Source: Parabacteroides faecalis (GTDB taxonomy: Bacteria > Bacteroidota > Bacteroidia > Bacteroidales > Tannerellaceae). Taken from it: a DNA stretch of 64,000 bases. Numbering within the stretch: the stretch's first letter is position 1; every line of letters begins with the position of its first letter. The translations under genes and the position numbers were made by a program. The notes beneath the pieces were generated by a model. The model was not told the origin of the DNA, did not search any database, and saw nothing but the letters and a program-made list of their open reading frames with translations. The stretch is from assembly GCF_022809355.1 (NCBI RefSeq), contig NZ_JAKZMM010000014.1, positions 1 to 64,000 of the forward strand, read 5' to 3'. Shown piece after piece: positions 35,269-43,924 of the stretch.

Positions 35269-38200
35269 TTACCTACGATACAGTTTATCTACCATGTTAT
35301 CTAAATTCTCGATAATTTTATTTGCATTTTCATTTTTTGCTTTTAATGAAATGATCTGATTCACTAAATCCTCAATTATTTTTCGCTCTTTAAGAGTAGG
35401 TATAATAATGGGAAGTGGCTTAAGTTTTTCTAATTTGACTTGTGGAAATACTCTATTGCCTTCTTTTACATTTTGCTCATATATATTTCTTATATATTTT
35501 GAATTTAACAATCCACATAGATACTCATATGATAGTTTATCAGTATACTCTGATTTAATTATTCCTGCTTGAATACTACGTCCAAACCAAATTCCTTTAT
35601 AATCTACTGCACATATAGGATGAGAGGCTGTTTGTCTCCACAATAATTTGGGAGATATGCTAAAATAATGCTTATTCAGAATTACACGTTCTCCGTCTCT
35701 TAATGAAATATTAGGACGGCAGAATCTTGATGTATGATTAGATATATTAAAACTATCAATATCAACACCCTTCCAAAATTCAACATCTAACGATGATTCT
35801 TTTTCTCCTTCATATAGGAGTCTTGAACTTAAATCAGATTTTCCTTTTTGTGAAAGTCCCACTTTAACTCGTTGGTAATTTATACCTGCATCTTTGAATT
35901 TAAGGATGGAGCCCAATTCTATAATGTTCTGAGGAAATAGTTTAAGTTCTTCAATAAAAGAGTTATTTAGTGTTGTCTTCCAATATTCTTGTGGAATATT
36001 CTTAAATTTAATGTCACTTAATATTTCCTTAGAGTTTTGAGCTGTAACAATATGTGTCAAATCAGCAAAAGATGTTACGGTATGAGTTTCTGCAAAGCAT
36101 TTACATAAACAAATTGCCACAGGAACTACAGCATCTATAAATATATTCTCACCTAAATCTATGATTTGGGCTATGTTAAAATTTAATAAAACTCTTCTTA
36201 AATCCCCATAACGAGGTTGACGCAAAAATGTATTAGGTGTTATGTAACAAAGTATACCACTATTTCGACAAATAGACAATCCAAAATTATAAAAGTATTT
36301 ATAGATATCTTTATATCCATGTGAAGTGTTAGGATACAATTTCTCATATAAGTAAATTAAATCATCAATATTGGCTCCATACGGCGGATTACCAATTACA
36401 ATATCAAAGCCATTCCTGTTATCATTACGATTGAAGACATCACTAAACCAAGTGTGCCAGAGGAAGAATTTATCATTTTCGGCAAGATTGATTTGTTTCA
36501 GTTCATGGAGAATAGTAGAGTTGTAGTATTGTGCCTCTAGTTGTTTTTTGATGGTGCCCGAAATCTCTTGTTGTAGTTTTACCTTTTTGTCATGCTCGCT
36601 ACAAGAATAATATGCCAATAGCAGATGTGAGACTGTTTTTTGCAAACGGTTTTTCTCATTATCGAAAAGCGAGATTTCCCCTTTATCTTTCTTGTGTTCC
36701 TTTTCATAGGTAAGTTTGCTTAAGTCCACACCCATGAAACTTTCAATAAGCGAGTTACCCTGCATAATCTTATAGTCGAGATTGGGCAATGGTGATGGAG
36801 TCTCCTCATCTACCACGATGGAGAGCCAAAAACGTAAGCGGGCAATATCAACTGCACCTTTCTCAATATCTACTCCATAGATATTGTTTTGGATAATGCT
36901 CTTTTTGATTTCGGCACGGTCATAATAATCGCCACTCAAAACCTCACGACAATGTAACAGTTCATTAAGTAAACCCATAGGAAATGCTCCTGAACCAATG
37001 GCGGGGTCACAAATCTTCACCTCTTCAAGTGCTGTAAGAAGTTTCGGTTTCTTATTCTCTGGAATATCCTTAACTCCCTCTTCTGGTGAAAGTACGAATT
37101 GACGAATTTTGTCTTTTGCTATACTTGTATTGGTTTCGAGGTAGGCAATAAGTGACTCCTGACACATATAGCGTACAATCTCTTTCGGTGTGTAGAATGC
37201 TCCTTTGTCCTTGTTGTCTTCAAGTAAGTTTTCGAAGATTTTACCCAACATTTCTGGATCTACTCCCACTTCGGCATCGTTGGGGTCATTCTCGTCAATG
37301 GTAAAGTTGTATTCACTGAAGAATTGGAACAAGCGTTTGAAATAATCAGCAGGGAAACGACTTTCGGGTTCGTCTTCCTTATCACGCTCAAATAAACCAC
37401 CATTTAGGTATGGAATATCTTTCCATTCATTAAGTAGTGATTTATCCCAATCGTAATCGGCAAACAGGGCTGCACGCTCGGCAGGTTTAGTGTTCAAGAT
37501 ACCGAAGAATAACGGTTCAAGCACTGAGTCGAGATAATCGTTTTTGTACGGTGAGTTCTCAAACATATTCTGCATATAGTTGAGGTCGCCACATATCCAA
37601 CCTTTGCGTTGCAAGAAATGAAGGAAGGTGATGCGACCCATCATCTTCTTTACATAATCACGGATTTTCTTTTCGTTGTAGTCAAACGCTCCCATCAATG
37701 CTGCATTGGGCTCACTAAGTCTTTTCTCTTCCCACTTACTGCCCACCTTAACAAAACGCTTACCTGTAATATATTGGATAAAGTCGGCGTATTGCTCGCG
37801 ATATCTGTCGAAGAACTCATCAGAAAGGGCTTCAACAGAGAATGCAGATTTCAAATTTTCAAATGAAATACCTTTTTTCTTTAAGAAGTTGAAACGCTCA
37901 ATAGGCGTTCTGTATAGCAAATCATCACTACCAAAAACGTATGTATATCGTTTAGGCGATGTCGCTTCTCCCTTGATATCACAAATAAATGACAAACGCC
38001 AATGGTCGCCACTATCAAATACCACCAATGCGGCATCAAACTCCCCCCAAGTCGGATTGATGAATGACTTTACAAGATTGCGTAGCCCTATACGCCTGTT
38101 TGCAACAGAGCCTTTTGTAATATTGTAATGAAATAAACCGATACGATAACTGTCTGTAGTATCTATATTTCCCAAATAGTAACCATCATCAGAGGTGCTT

Positions 38201-38334
38201 CCTATGATCCTTTCTGGTTCTTCTTTCAATTCGGTTGCATTGAAAAAATATTGTAGGAAAGTGTACCACTGAGTCAGATTGAAAGATGATCGGAATAGTT
38301 TTCTCAAAATATCCGGTGTATATGTAGCTGTCAT
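35269..38334 (-). CDS. Eco57I-like adenine methylase (restriction-modification type)
   Basis: This 1,021-residue protein contains an N6-adenine methyltransferase core of the Eco57I type. DPAIGSGAF is motif I (443-451) and IVIGNPPYGAN holds motif IV at 649-652. KGAFYTPKEIVRYM precedes the core, as in Type IIG and BREX-like methylases. The C-terminal 250 residues resemble a TaqI-like target-recognition region, including KLEKLKPLPIIIPTLKERK. The N-terminal 380 residues are helical, with no nuclease motif I can point to. The start lies 8 bp after the PLD-SNF2 helicase stop, so the two form one operon. No brx, pgl, drmA or drmB gene is present. Function is inferred as modification or as part of a DISARM-like system. 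Confidence 0.88.
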   Translation of the reverse strand: MTATYTPDILRKLFRSSFNLTQWYTFLQYFFNATELKEEPERIIGSTSDDGYYLGNIDTTDSYRIGLFHYNITKGSVANRRIGLRNLVKSFINPTWGEFDAALVVFDSGDHWRLSFICDIKGEATSPKRYTYVFGSDDLLYRTPIERFNFLKKKGISFENLKSAFSVEALSDEFFDRYREQYADFIQYITGKRFVKVGSKWEEKRLSEPNAALMGAFDYNEKKIRDYVKKMMGRITFLHFLQRKGWICGDLNYMQNMFENSPYKNDYLDSVLEPLFFGILNTKPAERAALFADYDWDKSLLNEWKDIPYLNGGLFERDKEDEPESRFPADYFKRLFQFFSEYNFTIDENDPNDAEVGVDPEMLGKIFENLLEDNKDKGAFYTPKEIVRYMCQESLIAYLETNTSIAKDKIRQFVLSPEEGVKDIPENKKPKLLTALEEVKICDPAIGSGAFPMGLLNELLHCREVLSGDYYDRAEIKKSIIQNNIYGVDIEKGAVDIARLRFWLSIVVDEETPSPLPNLDYKIMQGNSLIESFMGVDLSKLTYEKEHKKDKGEISLFDNEKNRLQKTVSHLLLAYYSCSEHDKKVKLQQEISGTIKKQLEAQYYNSTILHELKQINLAENDKFFLWHTWFSDVFNRNDNRNGFDIVIGNPPYGANIDDLIYLYEKLYPNTSHGYKDIYKYFYNFGLSICRNSGILCYITPNTFLRQPRYGDLRRVLLNFNIAQIIDLGENIFIDAVVPVAICLCKCFAETHTVTSFADLTHIVTAQNSKEILSDIKFKNIPQEYWKTTLNNSFIEELKLFPQNIIELGSILKFKDAGINYQRVKVGLSQKGKSDLSSRLLYEGEKESSLDVEFWKGVDIDSFNISNHTSRFCRPNISLRDGERVILNKHYFSISPKLLWRQTASHPICAVDYKGIWFGRSIQAGIIKSEYTDKLSYEYLCGLLNSKYIRNIYEQNVKEGNRVFPQVKLEKLKPLPIIIPTLKERKIIEDLVNQIISLKAKNENANKIIENLDNMVDKLYRR

Positions 38335-38342
38335 AAAAATAT

Positions 38343-41300
38343 TTACTTAAATGATTCTGATATAATGATTTGAGGATTAGAAATATCTTGGGCATCATGG
38401 CGTTGTTCTTTGTCCATCGTCTGATATTCTCCAAGTAATTCCGATATTTTGTTTTGCAAGCTATATTCGTCTTGCTTCATTTTAGAACGGTCGTTTTTGT
38501 ACTCTCGTGATAAAGCCTTCAGATAGCGGGGAAGTTGGGCATATATACCCTCATTGATGTATCCCATCAGTACATCGCATTTCGATTTCAGCTCACAGTC
38601 GGTGGTTATTTGCTTAATGGTCCGCAGAAATTTATTAGCTTCAAGCGAAGTCTTGTCAAGGTCTGTGCGATTGATAGATGATGTATCTGCAGCCTCTACA
38701 TAATCGGTTGTATATTGAGCCAATGCGCTATTGACATGTTTGTAGTGTTGTTTCTCATTAGTAAATTGTGATGGTTGTTCTTCGGGCCTTGCTTTGAGAT
38801 ACTTTACTGCTTCTAGGAAGTCAATAATTTCAATACCAGTTTGAGTAGCCAGATAAAACTCGGTCTTGACATTGGAAGAAACAAAGATGACTGACTTTCC
38901 ACTATGCTTTCCCGTATCACGTATTACTCTGCTCTTCATTGGCAAAGCCTTAATCTTGTGATATAGTTTACGGTCTCTCTTGTAGAGCTCACGCACTTCA
39001 CGCAATAGGGCAATTTTCTTATCGATACTGTCCTTTACATTGTTGTCAAACATTTGGAACTCCTTTACAATCTCTTCCTTAGAGTAGATTTGAGCATCTT
39101 CGCCAAATGCTGAGTGAAACCCCTGTAATTTAACAAGAGCGTTTTTATAGAGTTGAATTTCCTTGTCGCCCTGTTGCGATGGGTAGAACATATAGTTATA
39201 GATATTCGTAGCAACAGAACCGATACGGTTTACACGACCTATACGCTGCATTAAACGTGTGGCATTCCAAGGCGAATCGTAATTGACAATTACATTGGAA
39301 CGATGCAAGTTCACACCTTCGGCCAATACATCAGAAGTAATAATGATGTTGTACCTCATTGAATTACTGTCAAAATTGGCATCGAAATTCTCTTTGATAG
39401 TCTGTCCCAAACGGTTGCGGTTGCTTGCTGTTACCATCAAAACATCTGTGCGACCAATCTCTTTTGTTAATCTATCGTATAAGTAATTCAATGTATCGAC
39501 ACTTTCAGAGAACAACACCAATTTGCCAGATGGATTGATGGTCGTATCAAAAAAGACATTAGTAAGGTTTTCTCGGAACTTGTCAAACTTCGGATCATCA
39601 TTCTCTTTCGCCCAATCTGCATTGAGTTGCTCCAATATCTCACGATCATGATGGAGCATTTCAAGAAAATCAGAACTAAAAGCATTGGCTGGGAAGAGAA
39701 TATCTTCAGTTGCATATCCTTTTGCAATGGCATACTCGATAATTTCATCAAGTTCCATATTCTTTGCTTGCAGGTCTTTCACCTTCAAATCGGGGGCGAT
39801 GATCACCTTGTCCTCATCGAACATCTTAATCATATCAGTTGTAATACGAAGAAGTGTTCGAAGCGACTTCTTGAAAGCATAGAAACTACTTTCCAATCTC
39901 TTTACCATATGAACACGGTAAATGGCAGCCAATGTCTGACCAATATGTACAGCATTCTTATACTTGCTACGATATTCAGGTTTCAAAAACTCAACAGCAC
40001 GATAGCGGGCATAGGTTAGTCCCTTGCCTTCTGGATTTTCATCCGTTTTCCCATCAGTCAATTGCTTAAGCGTCTCATAGAAGCGGTTGCTTGTATCTGA
40101 GCCCATTACATACTCCAATTCATTCGGTGGTAGAATATTTGGGAATATGATACCCTGTGATTTAATATCTGCCTTATAATCGGGATCGTTGAGTATATTG
40201 TTGCGTGTACGGCGTACTGTTACCTTATCAATAACCTTACTACGTATCTGCTCATAGATTTTATCCACCTCAGCAGTAACATCACGCTGGTCACGCTCCC
40301 GCATCAATCTCTTATATTCATAGATAAGCGGAGCAAAGAAACCTTTGAGGTTGGGAACTCCGTCAATGGTACAGTTTTGGCTATTTTGGAACAATAGTAA
40401 CTGATTCTGTAAATCATCAGGGCGGTTGTTGAGCGGTGTCGCAGAAAGAAGCATTACCTTCTTTTGAGTGCTTTTCAGCAAGCCCATATTCAGGCAGGGG
40501 GATTTGCATATCTTTTGCAACTCATCATATTTGCCAGAACTGTCGCTGCGGAAACTATGGGCTTCATCGACAATGATTAAATCAAATTCCTCTTTGTCCT
40601 TGTAATTGTCTTTACTTTCAAGAACCTTTGACAGACTGCCATTAGTAATGAATTGAGTTTTCTTGTATATTCCGAAAAGTTTGAATGTATTTCGCCAGTT
40701 ATCTTCCAATGCAGGGGGATATACAACGAGGATATTGGTGTTTTTACCGTTAGCCTCTACAAAACGTTTGGCTATCATTGTTGCAATCATAGTCTTTCCT
40801 AACCCCACGACATCAGCAAGGAACAAACCATTATGCTGCATCAGCATCTGATATCCCTGAATAACGGCATCTCTCTGATATTTCAAATCCTTGACACCAT
40901 CAGGCAGCTGAATGGAGAAGTCATCTTCCACTTGGTCGCCAAATGTATCAATAAGTACTTTGATGTATAGTTCGTAGGGAGTAGGCTGATAGCCCAAGTA
41001 TGTATTCTTTCTATACTCTTCAATATCTTTTGCTGTCAATGGAACAGCTTCGTTCCATAAAGCCCAAAATTCATCTGAGCAATACTTTACATCATCAAAG
41101 TCCTTCATTGCCACATTGAGTTCGTACTGTGGAAGCTGTTTGATCCCCAAGCCCGAATCAGAGATATTGGAAGAACCCATTATTACCCAACCATCGCTAT
41201 TCTCGCTATGGTTTTGTGGCAGGCATAAGTAAAATTTAGCGTGCAGATTTTTGGTTGCATGAATACGCATTTGCAAACGTCCGGAAACAAGGTCTTCACA

Positions 41301-41636
41301 CATCTGCAATATGCCTTCCTCTACTTCGGGAGAATATCGAGCATTTACAATATCCTCTTTGAAACCGTTGTGATAGATTTCTTTTGCTTTATCTTCATCA
41401 GCAAGCATCAAAAGAGCCTTGTTATGCTTCCGGAAAATATCATCAATATTGATACCTACCAATATCTTGATTTCTGATATATTACCTAATTCTTTACGCA
41501 ACTTGAAATATCCAGATGAACGAAAGAAGCCCACTACAGCTAAAAAACGTTCGAATGTTACCATCTCCGCCGCAATACCTTTTAACTTATCAAAAAGAGT
41601 ATTACCCGGTATATTATTGAAAAACTTTGTACTCAT
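38343..41636 (-). CDS. PLD-domain SNF2-family helicase
   Basis: This 1,097-residue protein has an N-terminal phospholipase D-like domain, with LHAKFYL giving His 132-x-Lys 134 followed by GSSNISDSGLG. A full SNF2/RapA-type helicase follows: Walker A GLGKT at 278-282, DEAH at 357-360, LLSATPLNN, and motif VI QRIGRVNRIG near 795-805. A C-terminal region of about 290 residues is not recognised. PLD domains of this type can be nucleases. I use ATG 41636 (MSTKFFNN). It is the first gene of the helicase/methylase operon. Its only visible consensus promoter lies in an invertible-looking segment and points the wrong way in this sequence, so the operon is probably OFF here. It resembles fused DISARM DrmC and DrmD. 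Confidence 0.88.
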   Translation of the reverse strand: MSTKFFNNIPGNTLFDKLKGIAAEMVTFERFLAVVGFFRSSGYFKLRKELGNISEIKILVGINIDDIFRKHNKALLMLADEDKAKEIYHNGFKEDIVNARYSPEVEEGILQMCEDLVSGRLQMRIHATKNLHAKFYLCLPQNHSENSDGWVIMGSSNISDSGLGIKQLPQYELNVAMKDFDDVKYCSDEFWALWNEAVPLTAKDIEEYRKNTYLGYQPTPYELYIKVLIDTFGDQVEDDFSIQLPDGVKDLKYQRDAVIQGYQMLMQHNGLFLADVVGLGKTMIATMIAKRFVEANGKNTNILVVYPPALEDNWRNTFKLFGIYKKTQFITNGSLSKVLESKDNYKDKEEFDLIIVDEAHSFRSDSSGKYDELQKICKSPCLNMGLLKSTQKKVMLLSATPLNNRPDDLQNQLLLFQNSQNCTIDGVPNLKGFFAPLIYEYKRLMRERDQRDVTAEVDKIYEQIRSKVIDKVTVRRTRNNILNDPDYKADIKSQGIIFPNILPPNELEYVMGSDTSNRFYETLKQLTDGKTDENPEGKGLTYARYRAVEFLKPEYRSKYKNAVHIGQTLAAIYRVHMVKRLESSFYAFKKSLRTLLRITTDMIKMFDEDKVIIAPDLKVKDLQAKNMELDEIIEYAIAKGYATEDILFPANAFSSDFLEMLHHDREILEQLNADWAKENDDPKFDKFRENLTNVFFDTTINPSGKLVLFSESVDTLNYLYDRLTKEIGRTDVLMVTASNRNRLGQTIKENFDANFDSNSMRYNIIITSDVLAEGVNLHRSNVIVNYDSPWNATRLMQRIGRVNRIGSVATNIYNYMFYPSQQGDKEIQLYKNALVKLQGFHSAFGEDAQIYSKEEIVKEFQMFDNNVKDSIDKKIALLREVRELYKRDRKLYHKIKALPMKSRVIRDTGKHSGKSVIFVSSNVKTEFYLATQTGIEIIDFLEAVKYLKARPEEQPSQFTNEKQHYKHVNSALAQYTTDYVEAADTSSINRTDLDKTSLEANKFLRTIKQITTDCELKSKCDVLMGYINEGIYAQLPRYLKALSREYKNDRSKMKQDEYSLQNKISELLGEYQTMDKEQRHDAQDISNPQIIISESFK

Positions 41637-41695
41637 AATTTTATACTTAATACAAAGCCCCTCCAAACAAAATACAATACATGAATTTATTCTCT

Positions 41696-41868
41696 CTTAG
41701 ACAGAGGGAGATTTCAGGCTATAAGGCTGATTTGCTGATGAATTATATGTAGAATTGCTAAACAACAGTTGAAATTCAATGACTTCCGGATAAAAATCCA
41801 ACGGCCGGAATTGCAGGATTTTCAATAAAATGTATAACTTTGCGCAAGAGTGAGTCCCTCTGTCTAAG
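41696..41868. promoter_or_regulatory. Candidate invertible promoter (phase switch) of the helicase/methylase operon
   Basis: A perfect 14-bp inverted repeat, CTTAGACAGAGGGA at 41696-41709 and TCCCTCTGTCTAAG at 41855-41868, encloses 145 bp. Inside, TAACTTTG (41835-41842) with ATTG (41810-41813) 21 bp upstream forms a Bacteroidetes promoter directed right, away from the helicase start at 41636. Inversion would place the -7 element near 41722-41729 facing left into the helicase, with a leader of about 80 nt. No leftward TAnnTTTG is visible in the present orientation. An invertase-like recombinase gene ends at 41901, 33 bp away. Confidence 0.72.
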
Positions 41869-41900
41869 AAATGAATGCTTTTGCTAAACATTCTCCAATC

Positions 41901-43103
41901 CTACAGACTTTTCAGAATTTGTGCGTTAGCTTTGTCCACTACGGAGTTATCTAATGAGGCCAGATAAATTTGTGTAGTCGTCTCGGAATCATGTCCCATT
42001 CCTTCACTGATAACCGAAATCGGAATGTTCTTGCCTTTGGCTGCGCTTGCCCATGAATGACGGGCACAGTACATGCTCAGAGGAACGGATATATCGGCCA
42101 GTCTGGCTATTTCTTTCAGGTTTCGGTTTATTCCGGACATGACATTTCTGTAATGCTTGTGCGTATCCTTAAAAGGATATTTCAATACCGGCAAAAGATA
42201 AGGACTGAGGCTGTCTTCCGGTTTTTTGCCGACAATCTCTTGCATACATTTTTCCCACTTGATGACCAGCTGCTGACCGGTCTTTCGTCTGCGATATGAT
42301 AAGAATCCGTTCTGAAGATCTTTCTTTTTCAGGTGAGCCATATCAATGAACGACATGCCACGGGTATAGAAACTGAACAGGAACATGTCCCTTGCAAATT
42401 CCAGATTAGGCTGTAAGGACAGATCCAGATTCTTCATACGCTTGATGGCGGATAAGGGAACAGCACGCTTGACGGTCTTGTCCACTCCCGTATAGACATG
42501 CCTGAAAGGATTGCGCTGTTCCATCAGTTCCTTTTCCAAGGCACGGTTATATACCGCCCGAAGAATACGCATGTAGAACGAACTGGTATTCCGTACGGCA
42601 CCTTTTCCATGAAGATAGGCTTCATAAAGCTGCATCAAGTCCGAATCGATTTCAGACAACAGAATATCCCTGTCTCCTCTGAACTGCATGAAACTTTTCA
42701 GGGTGCAGGAATAATTTTCAGCAGTGCGTATCTTGCCCATCTGTTTTAGACGGGCTATGATGCCTTGCATGAAGTTGAAAAACGACTGTCCCTCTGTATT
42801 GCTTTGAAAAGAAGCGACAATATCATCTGCTGTATATCCGGCTTTCCGGTTATTCAGTTGACGGATAATCATGTCCAGTCGTTTCAAGTCCCACTCCATG
42901 CGTTCCTGCAAGGAAAGAAGCAGATTGCTTCGTTCCGAACTACCGACAATGATACAGCTTCCAGCTTCGTTCCATTCGTTCGTAAATATCCGGTAATCCG
43001 TCTTTAACTGACGGATTACACGGTTTTGGATAATCTGATAATAGATGGTACCTTCCTTTCCCTCTATGGTGGAAGGTCTGAATTTCACTTTGACACTGGC
43101 CAT
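41901..43103 (-). CDS. Tyrosine recombinase 2, likely promoter invertase
   Basis: This 400-residue tyrosine recombinase is colinear with recombinase 1 at 29,023-30,225. It has the same domain order and the same MYCARHSWASAA box (Tyr in place of the usual His of H-x-x-R), with a C-terminal GMGHDSETTTQIYLASL containing the nucleophile Tyr. Its 3' end lies 33 bp from the right arm of the candidate invertible promoter, the arrangement of local promoter invertases in Bacteroides. It starts 4 bp after the coiled-coil gene, so it belongs to the end of the mobilization operon. The element's own integration is more likely done by the integrase at 48,698-49,936. Confidence 0.88.
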   Translation of the reverse strand: MASVKVKFRPSTIEGKEGTIYYQIIQNRVIRQLKTDYRIFTNEWNEAGSCIIVGSSERSNLLLSLQERMEWDLKRLDMIIRQLNNRKAGYTADDIVASFQSNTEGQSFFNFMQGIIARLKQMGKIRTAENYSCTLKSFMQFRGDRDILLSEIDSDLMQLYEAYLHGKGAVRNTSSFYMRILRAVYNRALEKELMEQRNPFRHVYTGVDKTVKRAVPLSAIKRMKNLDLSLQPNLEFARDMFLFSFYTRGMSFIDMAHLKKKDLQNGFLSYRRRKTGQQLVIKWEKCMQEIVGKKPEDSLSPYLLPVLKYPFKDTHKHYRNVMSGINRNLKEIARLADISVPLSMYCARHSWASAAKGKNIPISVISEGMGHDSETTTQIYLASLDNSVVDKANAQILKSL

Positions 43104-43107
43104 GGGC

Positions 43108-43875
43108 TTACTTTTTAGATTTGTCCGTAATAGACTTGTCCTTGATGGATTTCGCCTTACTGTCCAGTTCTCTCGCGGCCTGTTCTTTCAGCCGTGCCTG
43201 CTCGGTCAGGGTGGCCTGTCTCCGTACTGCTTCCTCGTAGGCTTCCACGTCCTCACGCATCTGTTCTATCCGTCCGTTATCCCGGTTCGGTCCAAAGAGG
43301 TTTTCAAGTTCCACGAGTTGCTCGGGGGTAGCCTCTCCTTTCATCTTGACATAACGGTACTTCAGATCATTATCGACTTGTGCGTTATCTGTTCTCGTCG
43401 AAAAATAGAGCGCCACGGACAGGGCCACGATTGCCGCGAACATCACGGAAAAACTCCCAAGGATGTACGGGGATTCCAAGCTCAGGCTGAAATGATGGTT
43501 GATGTTGCTTGTCTTGACGGCATTCTTCCTGATTGTGTCATTGGTCTCACAAAACAGGTTTTCCACTTTCTCCTGGTTCTGCCGCTGTTCATTATGCATT
43601 TCCGACAAGACCTGTCCAAGTCTTTCCTGTGACGAGTTTTTCCTGTCCATGGAAACCATATCGTTCTTGATGGCGGCAAGGCCTTCGTACACGCGAGCCA
43701 ACAATTTGCGAAATGTCTCATGACCTTTCCGGACTTCATTCAGCACGGACTCATCCTGTGTATTATTAACTGTCGGGCTGTTGCCTTCCGGCGAGGGGAC
43801 GGACAACCCGTTGATTTTGTCCTCGATTCTTTCCAGGCATCCGAAGATGCTCTCGATACATTCTTCCATTTTCAT
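43108..43875 (-). CDS. Coiled-coil membrane protein of the mobilization operon
   Basis: This 255-residue protein is mostly helical, with coiled-coil stretches over about 1-120 and 190-255. One membrane segment, ILGSFSVMFAAIVALSVALYF, lies near residues 140-160. The last 40 residues are rich in Lys, Asp and Ser (AKSIKDKSITDKSKK). I do not recognise the family, but genes of this build accompany relaxase genes in Bacteroides mobilizable elements. It lies 49 bp after the relaxase and 4 bp before recombinase 2. It may anchor or partner the relaxosome, but that is inference. Confidence 0.75.
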   Translation of the reverse strand: MKMEECIESIFGCLERIEDKINGLSVPSPEGNSPTVNNTQDESVLNEVRKGHETFRKLLARVYEGLAAIKNDMVSMDRKNSSQERLGQVLSEMHNEQRQNQEKVENLFCETNDTIRKNAVKTSNINHHFSLSLESPYILGSFSVMFAAIVALSVALYFSTRTDNAQVDNDLKYRYVKMKGEATPEQLVELENLFGPNRDNGRIEQMREDVEAYEEAVRRQATLTEQARLKEQAARELDSKAKSIKDKSITDKSKK

Positions 43876-43924
43876 ATTCCTGAAATTTTAATGTTCATGA
43901 ATAATTTGAATGGGAAAGGACGGA

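Noticed and set aside
35269-41636. BREX system
   Set aside because: The methylase resembles PglX, but brxA, brxB, brxC, pglZ and brxL are all missing, and the helicase is a PLD-SNF2 type.
31119-41636. Type I restriction-modification with a phase-variable specificity gene (hsdS shufflon)
   Set aside because: There is no hsdS or hsdR. Specificity regions are fused to the methylases and no inverted partial copies of them are present.
41697-41891. A 64-residue minus-strand reading frame across the invertible segment
   Set aside because: It spans both inverted-repeat arms and the promoter, would change on inversion and has no protein features.
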